In this document: positions 41,322-48,327 of the stretch, in pieces
Layout: each line of letters opens with the position of its first letter
How positions within the stretch are numbered: the stretch's first letter is position 1
DNA from: Bacteroidales bacterium
GTDB lineage: Bacteria > Bacteroidota > Bacteroidia > Bacteroidales > P3
Assembly (NCBI GenBank): GCA_017480225.1
Contig: JAFVBB010000002.1
Location: forward strand, 1 to 51,976
DNA length: 51,976 nt
Direction of reading: 5' to 3'
Program-made: the position numbers and the translations under genes
Notes under the pieces: generated by a model
What the model was told of the DNA's origin: nothing
What the model saw: only the letters and a program-made list of their open reading frames with translations
Database searches by the model: none

Positions 41322-42318
41322 TGAGTGCCGTATACTGCATGGAATAAGTGAGATAGGGCGCGTGCGGTGGCTCTCGCTGCAGAGCGCGTCGCCACTGGCC
41401 TCGTTCTTCCAGAGCGTCGAGGCCTGCGAGTTCTTCTCGCGGTGCGGAGCCATGGGCACCTATGTCGTGGGGGTTGAGCGGCACGGGATGCTGAAAGGGG
41501 TGATTGTGGCTATGCTCTACCATGAGGGCCGCTGGCCAAAAAGCAGGCTGTCGGCACGCGCCATCGTGAACGGCGGCCCTCTGGTGGCGCCCGACATCGA
41601 TGACGACGCCCTGCGCAGCCTTCTGCTCGCCTGCCTGCACGACCTGCGGCGTCGATACGTCTACACCGAAATTCGCAACTTCCACGACTACAGCCGTTGG
41701 CGCCATCTCTTCGAGGCTTGCGGCCTGCGCTACGAGCCGCACTACAACTTCCACATCGACCTTGCCCATTATGATGCGCAGAAACAGCTCTCGTCAGCGC
41801 GCCGCTACGAGCTGCGCCGCGCAACCCGCGAGGGCGTGGCTGTCGACATCAACCCCACCGAGGCCGACATCAGTGCGTTCTACCGCATATTGTGCCATCT
41901 CTACTCCCACCGCGTCAAGCGCCCGTTGCCCACGCTGCAGTTCTTTGCTGCCCTCTGCCGCCAGCCCTTCGCGCACTGCATCCTGGGCAAACACCAGGGC
42001 CGCGTCGTCGGGGGTACGCTCTGCGTGGGGCTGCCGGGGCAACCCCTCTACGAATGGTATGCCTGCGGCGACAACAGCGCCGGGGCGCACCTCTACCCCT
42101 CGACCGTGGCCACCTATGGCGCCATCGACTATGCCCTCGCGCACGGCCACCCGCTGTTCGACATGATGGGTGCCGGCTCGCCAGGCGACGGTGGATATGG
42201 CGTGCGCGACTTCAAGGCCCAGTTCGGCGGGCAGCTGGTGGAGCACGGGCGATACATACACGTCAACCAGCGGCTGATATACCAGGCTGGCAAAGCGTAC
42301 CTCAAGATAATGGGCTAA
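41314..42318 (+). CDS. FemAB/GNAT-like protein of exopolysaccharide loci
   Basis: A 334-residue protein with two GNAT-like halves. The second has FAHCILGKHQGRVVGGTLCVGL and LYPSTVATYGAIDYALAHGHPLFDMMGAG, and the C-terminal DGGYGVRDFKAQFGG is the FemAB-type end. Such proteins, common beside deacetylases in exopolysaccharide loci, transfer an aminoacyl or acyl group to a sugar amine. That would fit the deacetylase two genes upstream, which could expose the amine. The donor is inferred, not read. Confidence 0.78.
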   Translation: MNSECRILHGISEIGRVRWLSLQSASPLASFFQSVEACEFFSRCGAMGTYVVGVERHGMLKGVIVAMLYHEGRWPKSRLSARAIVNGGPLVAPDIDDDALRSLLLACLHDLRRRYVYTEIRNFHDYSRWRHLFEACGLRYEPHYNFHIDLAHYDAQKQLSSARRYELRRATREGVAVDINPTEADISAFYRILCHLYSHRVKRPLPTLQFFAALCRQPFAHCILGKHQGRVVGGTLCVGLPGQPLYEWYACGDNSAGAHLYPSTVATYGAIDYALAHGHPLFDMMGAGSPGDGGYGVRDFKAQFGGQLVEHGRYIHVNQRLIYQAGKAYLKIMG

Positions 42319-42330
42319 ACTCCATAGAAC

Positions 42331-42822
42331 ATGACATTAAGAGAAGCCTTCACGCGCGTCGGCAACGCCCTCCTCTACAAGGTGGGTATGCGTATGCCCT
42401 ACAGCAAATGGCGCATACGTGCCATGCGCTCGCTGGGTCACACCGTGGGCAGCGACGTCTATTTCCCGGCCGACCTCACGCTGACGCAAAACTTCGTCTA
42501 CGACCGTGGCCACCTGACGCTGGGCGACCGCGTGAGCATTGGCCCCAACGTGACCATCATACTGGCCTCGCACTCAAACTACTCGTCCACTTCCAGCCTC
42601 GCGCGCAGGAAGGACAGCAGCGTGCTGATAGGCAACGACGTGTGGATAGGGGCGGGCGCCATCATACTGAACGGCATAGAGATTGGCGAAGGCGCCATCG
42701 TCGGGGCAGGAAGTGTTGTTACCCGCCACGTGGCTGCCCACACCACAGTGGCCGGAAACCCGGCACGCGTAATTACCCCCCCCAGCACGCCGCACGCCAC
42801 CCAATGCCCTGGGAACGAATGA
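42331..42822 (+). CDS. Hexapeptide-repeat acetyltransferase
   Basis: A 163-residue left-handed beta-helix protein: LTLGDRVSIGPNVTIILASH (His near residue 87 is the probable catalytic one), VLIGNDVWIGAGAIILNGIEIGEGAIVGAGSVV and VAGNPARVI. It resembles maltose/galactoside and WbbJ-like O-acetyltransferases. A C8 run at 42776-42783 falls in its last codons (ITPPSTP), so a slip would only change the C-terminal tail. It is the last gene of the third block, followed by a terminator and array copy 4. Confidence 0.88.
   Translation: MTLREAFTRVGNALLYKVGMRMPYSKWRIRAMRSLGHTVGSDVYFPADLTLTQNFVYDRGHLTLGDRVSIGPNVTIILASHSNYSSTSSLARRKDSSVLIGNDVWIGAGAIILNGIEIGEGAIVGAGSVVTRHVAAHTTVAGNPARVITPPSTPHATQCPGNE
42776..42783 (+). 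repeat. C8 homopolymer near the end of the acetyltransferase gene
   Basis: Eight C in the codons I-T-P-P-S, in frame. Slippage would alter only about the last 15 residues, so the effect may be mild. Confidence 0.65.
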
Positions 42823-42870
42823 TGAGCGTCTTGATAGTTAGTGTTTCTGCATGGCCTGTGCGCCACTTCC

Positions 42871-42910
42871 GCCGGCAGGCGGCCGTGGCAGTGCGGCCTT
42901 CTCTTTTTTT
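42871..42910 (+). terminator. Terminator after the third capsule block
   Basis: GC-rich stems CCGCC/GGCGG and GGCCG (42881-42885) with CGGCC (42894-42898) are followed by TTCTCTTTTTTT. It lies about 50 bp past the last stop. It suggests the block 33.8-42.8 kb ends here. The remaining gap to 43021 shows no box or ORF I can support. Confidence 0.55.
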
Positions 42911-43021
42911 GACGAAAAAGGCTGGAGCAGAGGCATATATGGAGGCTGCATGAGGTTGCTGCCTGCGTAAGCCGTTCATTTACAGCGTTGAGAATGGGTC
43001 AACACCGTATCAACACCGTCT

Positions 43022-43112
43022 GTTCTTCGATTGTTCTTCGATTGTTCTTCGATTGTTCTTCGATTTTGTATCGGAGAACAATCGAAGAACAATCGAAGAA
43101 CAATCGGAGAAC
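43022..43112. repeat. Palindromic 11-mer array, copy 4
   Basis: Four identical left units GTTCTTCGATT (43022-43065), a TTG loop, and right units TATCGGAGAAC, AATCGAAGAAC, AATCGAAGAAC and AATCGGAGAAC (43069-43112). Two perfect flanking units, TCAACACCGTA and TCAACACCGTC, precede it in 11-bp phase (42999-43020). The gap 42823-43169 otherwise holds only the terminator. Two right-arm changes (A to G) would still pair as G-U in RNA. Confidence 0.92.
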
Positions 43113-43169
43113 AGGGCGTTCTGGGATGCCGCTTGGGGCTGCCGGGGGCTGCCGGTGCAGTGGGTTGGC

Positions 43170-44243
43170 ATGGAGGACTGGCGTGTGAGCAACTTCTTGA
43201 TAGACATTGGCCACCCTGGGCATGTGCACCTTTTTCGCCACCTGGCCGCCGAGCTGCGCCGGCGCGGGCACACGCTCCTCTACTCGGTGCGCGACATCCC
43301 TGTGGCCAAGCGGCTTATGGAGTGCTTCGGCATGACCCCTTACCTCGACCTCGGGGCCAAGCGCGACAGCCGTGCGGGCAAGGCCCTGGCTGTGTTGAGG
43401 CAGGACGCGGCCCTGCTGCGCTTCGTCGTGGCCAACAGGATAGAGTGCGGAATCAGCAGCGGAATATCGCTTGGCCATGTGTCGCAACTCACTGGCATGA
43501 CTGCGCTTATGTTCGATGACGACGACGATGCGGCCGAGCCGCTTGTGGTGCGCTACGGCCACCCGGCCAGCCGCGCCGTGTTCACCCCCGACTGCATAGT
43601 GCGGGGCACGCGCCGCGCCGTCTACTACCACTCCACGCACGAGCTGGCCTATCTGCACCCCGACCTGTTCCGCCCCGACGCCGGGGTAGCAGCCGCTGCG
43701 GGCTTGGCCCCGGGCGAGCGCTACTTCATCATGCGTTTTGTGGCCATGAAAGGCCACCACGACGTCGGCGAGCAGGGACTTGCGAAAGAGCAGAAGCTGG
43801 CCTTGCTGCGGCTCCTCTGCCGTCATGGGCGCGTCATCATCACAGGCGAGCGCGAGCTCGACGCCGAGTTTGAGCCCTACCGCCTGCCGGTGCCGCCTGA
43901 GCAGATGCACTCGCTTATGGCGGGATGCTCGCTTTTTGTTGGCGACAGCCAGACGATGACCTCCGAGGCTGCGGTGCTGGGGGTGCCCGCACTCAAGTGC
44001 AACAGCTTCGCCGGCCGCCTGTCTGTGCCCAACATGCTGGAGGAGAGGTTCCGGCTGTGCCATGCCTACACTCCGTCGCGCTTCGGCGACATGCTCTCCG
44101 AGGCAGGCCGCCTGCTGTCCATGCCTGCAGTTGAGCTGCGCGGCGAGTGGCAGCGGAGGCGCGAGGCGATGCTGCGCGAGCTGGTGAACCCGGTGCCCTG
44201 GCTGGCCGACTACATTGAGGAAAACTATGGATTTCACACTTGA
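43170..44243 (+). CDS. DUF354-family glycosyltransferase-like protein
   Basis: A 357-residue protein. FLIDIGHPGHVHLFRHLAAELRRRGH at the N-terminus is diagnostic of DUF354, a GT-B-fold group related to MurG and UDP-GlcNAc 2-epimerases that occurs in archaeal and bacterial polysaccharide loci. FVGDSQTMTSEAAVLGVPALKCNSF is the C-terminal nucleotide-binding region. ATG 43170 is used; GTG 43185 would start directly at SNFLIDIGHP and fits the family equally well. The start is 57 bp after array copy 4. It overlaps the next gene by 17 bp. Confidence 0.78.
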   Translation: MEDWRVSNFLIDIGHPGHVHLFRHLAAELRRRGHTLLYSVRDIPVAKRLMECFGMTPYLDLGAKRDSRAGKALAVLRQDAALLRFVVANRIECGISSGISLGHVSQLTGMTALMFDDDDDAAEPLVVRYGHPASRAVFTPDCIVRGTRRAVYYHSTHELAYLHPDLFRPDAGVAAAAGLAPGERYFIMRFVAMKGHHDVGEQGLAKEQKLALLRLLCRHGRVIITGERELDAEFEPYRLPVPPEQMHSLMAGCSLFVGDSQTMTSEAAVLGVPALKCNSFAGRLSVPNMLEERFRLCHAYTPSRFGDMLSEAGRLLSMPAVELRGEWQRRREAMLRELVNPVPWLADYIEENYGFHT

Positions 44244-44979
44244 ACGCTACAGGCAGCTGCTGCGTGCGCTGAAAGGGCATGGGAACCACGCCATCAGGCA
44301 CGACGTCGACGTGAGCCCCCGGCAGGCGCTGCGGCTGGCCCGGCTTGAGGCCGAGGAAGGGGCGAGGAGCGTGTACTATTTCCGCGCCAAGCACCTGGCC
44401 TTGCCCGATCAGCGGCACCACATTGAGGCCGTGGCCGCCTTGGGCCACAGCATAGGCTACCACTACGAGAACATGGCCACCTGCCACGGCGACGAGGAGG
44501 CCGCCTACGCCGACTTCGTGGAGGTGCTGCGACAGGCCAGGCAGTGGTTTGTCGTGGAGTATGCCAGCGCGCACGGCAGCCCGCTCTCGCCCTACGACAA
44601 CATGGACCTCTGGAAGAAACGCGACATACACGCGCTGGGCATAGTGCACGAGTCGATGCTCGACACCGACTTTGCCAACACGCTCTATCTCACCGACGTG
44701 GGGCGCATGTGGGACGGCTACAGGGTGAGTGTGCGTGACAAGGTGAGCGCCGTGCAGCGCGCCCAGGCCGACGGCGGCATGAGTTTCCACTCGACCGCCG
44801 ACATCATCCGCGCCCTGTCAACGCCCGGCCATGCCATACACGGCAGGCCGCTGCTTGTCAACGCCCATCCCGAGCGGTGGAACCCCTTGGGTCCCTCGTG
44901 GCTGTGGAACGTGGTGATGCAGACCGCCAAGAACAGCGTGAAGCGCGTGGTGGTGGCTGTCCGCGAGGCGAAGCGTTGA
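44227..44979 (+). CDS. Deacetylase-fold protein of polysaccharide loci
   Basis: A 250-residue protein. NHAIRHDVDVSPRQALRLA (about 21-39) is the motif 1 region (H-D-V-D), GHSIGYHYENMAT is motif 2, ASAHGSPLSPYDN follows, and VNAHPERWN near the C-terminus is the late His motif. It is a distant NodB-like family found beside DUF354 genes. ATG 44227 lies inside the end of the DUF354 gene. Whether it is an active deacetylase is unclear, since spacing differs from classical CE4 enzymes. Confidence 0.72.
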   Translation: MDFTLERYRQLLRALKGHGNHAIRHDVDVSPRQALRLARLEAEEGARSVYYFRAKHLALPDQRHHIEAVAALGHSIGYHYENMATCHGDEEAAYADFVEVLRQARQWFVVEYASAHGSPLSPYDNMDLWKKRDIHALGIVHESMLDTDFANTLYLTDVGRMWDGYRVSVRDKVSAVQRAQADGGMSFHSTADIIRALSTPGHAIHGRPLLVNAHPERWNPLGPSWLWNVVMQTAKNSVKRVVVAVREAKR

Positions 44980-45064
44980 GCATTGTGGACAGGGGATATT
45001 ACACCAGTGTTCAATATTTAACATATTTTAACATGCAATGCGCCTTTTCCGTACAATAATGTGC

Positions 45065-45098
45065 GGGGGGGGGCGTTACCTAATTTGCTTTATTTTTG
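45065..45098 (+). promoter_or_regulatory. Promoter region of the wza-like gene with a G9 tract
   Basis: TATTTTTG (45091-45098) matches TAnnTTTG. A run of nine G (45065-45073) covers the place where the -33 TTTG box would stand for a 19-bp spacer. The ATG at 45104 lies 6 bp after the -7 box, so the message would be leaderless or nearly so. The AT-rich 45000-45060 region upstream could carry further elements. A slipping G tract could tune spacing; this is inference. Confidence 0.55.
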
Positions 45099-45103
45099 CC
45101 TGA

Positions 45104-45856
45104 ATGAAACGAGCAAACTGCATAATATTAGTAATATTGGCCGCCATCCTGACGGCGTCGTGCGTCACGTCGCGCCGTGTGGACTACCTGCAGGACATGA
45201 CGATGTACAGCCAGATACAGGTGGAGAACCGCTTCGAGGCAAGGATTGCCCCCTACGACGAGTTGTCGATAGTGGTCATGTCGTCGGACTTGGAAGGGGC
45301 GAGCCTGGCCGAGCCGTTCAACAAGTCGGGCAACGGCTACCTGGTCGACGTGAACGGCAACATTGAGCTGCCCACGCTTGGCAAGATGCACGTGGCCGGG
45401 CTGACGCGCCTGCGCCTGCAAGACACGCTGACGGCCAGGCTCAGCAGGGGTGGCTACATGCCCAGCCCGTTTGTCAATGTGCGCTTCTCAAACTTCAAGA
45501 TATTCTGCCTCATAGGCGGCACGGGCTCGGTGCTGAACATACCCAACGAGCGGTGCACCTTCCTCGAGGCGCTGGCCATGATGGGTGGGTTGGAGAACCA
45601 CGTGCAGCGCGACAACATCGCCGTGATGCGCGAGGTGAACGGCAAGATGGTGATGCGCTACCTTGATCCGCGCTCGAGCGACATCTTCAACGACCCCTTC
45701 TTCATGCTGCAGCAGAATGACTTCATCATCGCCCCGACCTACAATGCCTCCACGGCCTTGGCGAACCTGACCACAATCACGTCAATCTTCACCGCCCTGG
45801 CCTCCACGGCCTCGCTGGTGGCGACGCTGATGCTGTACAGAAGCATGACTAATTGA
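45104..45856 (+). CDS. Polysaccharide export outer-membrane lipoprotein (Wza-like)
   Basis: A 250-residue lipoprotein: signal peptide with lipobox LTASC (Cys20), then the Poly_export domain (RIAPYDELSIVVMSS, YLVDVNGNIELPTLGKMHVAGLT) and one SLBB-like segment (FKIFCLIGGTGSVLNIPNERCTFLEALAMMGG). It has a hydrophobic C-terminal end (TSIFTALASTASLVATLMLY), the probable outer-membrane helix. It should form the export channel with the Wzc-like protein encoded 10 bp downstream. The start is fixed by the signal peptide. Length is short for E. coli Wza but normal for Bacteroidota. Confidence 0.92.
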   Translation: MKRANCIILVILAAILTASCVTSRRVDYLQDMTMYSQIQVENRFEARIAPYDELSIVVMSSDLEGASLAEPFNKSGNGYLVDVNGNIELPTLGKMHVAGLTRLRLQDTLTARLSRGGYMPSPFVNVRFSNFKIFCLIGGTGSVLNIPNERCTFLEALAMMGGLENHVQRDNIAVMREVNGKMVMRYLDPRSSDIFNDPFFMLQQNDFIIAPTYNASTALANLTTITSIFTALASTASLVATLMLYRSMTN

Positions 45857-45866
45857 ACTGACCGTA

Positions 45867-48320
45867 ATGGCTGACACCACTAACAACGAAACCAACTTCC
45901 TCGACGAGAGCCGAGGCCCGAAGCTGCACGTGAAAGACGTGCTCTTCGTGCTGCTGCGCAACCTGCACTGGCTGATTATATGCGGTGTGCTGGGCGCGGC
46001 GGTGGCAGGCTACCAGGTGCGCCATCAAAACCGCGTCTACGAAAGCAACGCACGCCTGCTCATCAAGAACTCGACGTCGGGGTCGACCGACGCGTCGATG
46101 CGCGAGGTGACGGTGCGCAACATATTCTACTCGCGCCCGCTGTACAACAGCAACATCAACAACGAGATGATGATGCTCACCTCGAAGACGGCACTGATGG
46201 AGGTGGTGAAGAATCTTGACGCAAACATCTTCTACACCAGCAAGACCAAGCTGGTGAACCGCATGAAAGACCTCTATGGCGAAAGTCCGGTGAAGGTGGA
46301 TTTCATCGACGCGCAGGAGGACGACTATGTGGCGTTCACGGTGACGCCCGTCAACGTGCTGTACTACGGCATACAGCTGAGCGGCGACAAGGACGAGCGG
46401 CCGCTGCAGGCCCGCTACGACGACACTGTGGCATTGCCCACAGGGCGCGTGGTGGTGCACAAGACGTGGTTCTACTCCACCAACTACACCGGCATACCGA
46501 TAAGGGTGGTGCACTACGGGGTGAGCCAGGTGGCCGACCATTACCGCGGCGCGCTGGCTGTGACCCGCAACGACGACTTCAACACCATAGTGAACATCAG
46601 CCTCCACGACGCCTCGCCGATACGCGCCGCCGAGGTGATTAACGAGGTGATAAGGGTGTACAACGACGGCGCTGTGGAGGACAAGCAGCGCATCATTGCC
46701 TACACGTACAACTACATCAACGAGCGGTTGAAGCTGCTGCAGGACGATCTGGGCATACAGGAGAACGCCCTGGCTGGCTTCAAGCGCGACCACCAGCTGC
46801 TCGACCTCTCGTCATTCGGACAGAACTACCTGGCGACCAGCATCGAGTCGTCGGAGGAGATACGCCGTCTGCGCAAACAGCTAAATCTGGCGCGCTACCT
46901 CATACAGACCAACGAGAGCAGCGACGAGAACCACATGATCAGCATGAGTAACGTGTTCGACGACGAGAACATCATGCAAATGATCTCGCAGTACAACAGT
47001 GCCGTGCTGGAGTTGGAACGCTACGACAGCCCGAACAACCCCGTGGTGAAGGCCAAGCAGTCGGAACTGGTGACGCTGAAAAAGAGCATGAACCACATGC
47101 TTGACGTCTACATCGGGGTGCTGCAGGAGCGCATCGCCGAGGCTGAGATAGTGTCGACAACGGCCAGCAACAAGATGAGCCAGGTGCCGCAGCAGCAGCT
47201 TTACCTGGAGAACCTGGAGCGCCTGCAGAAGATAAAGGAGGAGCTGTACCTGCACCTGCTCAGCCGTCGCGAGGAGCTAATGATAAGCCAGCCCTCGATT
47301 GAGCCCAACGGCAAGGTGCTTGACGCCGCCCGCATCAACCGCAACCCCATAGCCCCCAACGAGCGCAAGCAGACGCTGTACGGCCTGCTGCTCGGCTTGC
47401 TGGTGCCGGTGGCAATATTCTTCCTGCGCCGCCTGTTCGACACAAAGGTGAAGTACTACAGTGATGTGCTGCGCGGCACCTCGGCGCCATTCCTTTGCGA
47501 GATACCCGGTCGTGGCCGCAAGGACAGTCGCGACCTGGTGGTGAACAGTGGCGACCACGACGCCATGTCGGAGTCGTTCCGCCTGCTGCGTGCCAAGGTC
47601 GACTTCCTCGGCGGGGCGTCGGAGGAGGGCGGCCGTGTAATAATGGTCACCTCGCTGCAGCCGGGCATGGGCAAGACCTTCATTAGCGCCAACCTTGCCG
47701 CAAGTTTCGGCATTGCCGGCAAGCGGGTGGTGGCAGTAGACCTCGACCTGCGCCGCGGCTCGATGACCAGACAGTTCTACTCGCGCAAGCACGCTGGCTT
47801 GAGCAGTTACCTTGCCGGGCACAGCGACGACTGGATGTCGCTCATCAAGCACGGCCTGATGTGTGCCGGTGTTGACAATATCTTCACGGGCCAGATACCG
47901 CCCAACCCCACCGAGCTTATTGGCAACGGACGGCTGAAGAGACTGGTGGCCGAGTTGCGGAAGCACTACGAGTACATCATTATCGACACTGCACCCACTG
48001 GCATGGTGGTTGACACCGACATAGTGAAAAGCCTGGCCGACTACACGCTATTCGTGATACGCTCGGCTCGCTTCGACAAGCGGCTGCTTGAAAATGTGGA
48101 CAAACTGTACAAAGACCACGCGTTCCCCAATATGTCCATTGTGCTCAACGACGTTCACTACAAGAAGATGACCCGGCTTGAGCGCAAGTACGGCTATGGC
48201 TACGGTTATGGTTACGGCTATGGCTACGGCTATGGTTATGGTTACGGATACGGTTATGGCTACGGCTATGGCTATGGAAGCGAGGACAATGAAGAAAAGG
48301 AAGATAAAACAGATAACTGA
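45867..48320 (+). CDS. Wzc-like co-polymerase and tyrosine autokinase
   Basis: An 817-residue inner-membrane protein. It has a Wzz domain with TM1 near 32-50 (LHWLIICGVLGAAVAGY), a long periplasmic coiled-coil part, and TM2 near 500-516 (LLLGLLVPVAIFF). The BY-kinase domain has Walker A GMGKT (Lys603), Walker A' VVAVDLDLRRG and Walker B YIIIDTAP. The C-terminus is an unbroken run of fifteen Tyr-Gly pairs (about 775-804) followed by an acidic tail. Such tyrosine clusters are autophosphorylated and their phosphorylation cycle controls chain length and export. It pairs with the Wza-like lipoprotein. An ABC exporter and a Wza/Wzc pair in one cluster is a group 2/group 1 mixture. Confidence 0.93.
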   Translation: MADTTNNETNFLDESRGPKLHVKDVLFVLLRNLHWLIICGVLGAAVAGYQVRHQNRVYESNARLLIKNSTSGSTDASMREVTVRNIFYSRPLYNSNINNEMMMLTSKTALMEVVKNLDANIFYTSKTKLVNRMKDLYGESPVKVDFIDAQEDDYVAFTVTPVNVLYYGIQLSGDKDERPLQARYDDTVALPTGRVVVHKTWFYSTNYTGIPIRVVHYGVSQVADHYRGALAVTRNDDFNTIVNISLHDASPIRAAEVINEVIRVYNDGAVEDKQRIIAYTYNYINERLKLLQDDLGIQENALAGFKRDHQLLDLSSFGQNYLATSIESSEEIRRLRKQLNLARYLIQTNESSDENHMISMSNVFDDENIMQMISQYNSAVLELERYDSPNNPVVKAKQSELVTLKKSMNHMLDVYIGVLQERIAEAEIVSTTASNKMSQVPQQQLYLENLERLQKIKEELYLHLLSRREELMISQPSIEPNGKVLDAARINRNPIAPNERKQTLYGLLLGLLVPVAIFFLRRLFDTKVKYYSDVLRGTSAPFLCEIPGRGRKDSRDLVVNSGDHDAMSESFRLLRAKVDFLGGASEEGGRVIMVTSLQPGMGKTFISANLAASFGIAGKRVVAVDLDLRRGSMTRQFYSRKHAGLSSYLAGHSDDWMSLIKHGLMCAGVDNIFTGQIPPNPTELIGNGRLKRLVAELRKHYEYIIIDTAPTGMVVDTDIVKSLADYTLFVIRSARFDKRLLENVDKLYKDHAFPNMSIVLNDVHYKKMTRLERKYGYGYGYGYGYGYGYGYGYGYGYGYGYGYGSEDNEEKEDKTDN
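48189..48278 (+). repeat. Hexanucleotide repeat TAYGGN encoding fifteen Tyr-Gly pairs
   Basis: Fifteen tandem TA(C/T)GG(C/T/A) units encode the kinase tail. Third positions vary between units, so protein sequence is kept while DNA identity is not perfect. Gain or loss of whole units keeps the frame. Confidence 0.9.
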
Positions 48321-48327
48321 ATCAGCA

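Noticed and set aside
43031-43188. Short ORFs reading MFFDCSSIVLR-type peptides across the arrays (also near 9430, 24889 and 33581)
   Set aside because: They are by-products of the repeat lacking stops in some frames; they recur only because the repeat recurs and have no conserved start region or independent support.
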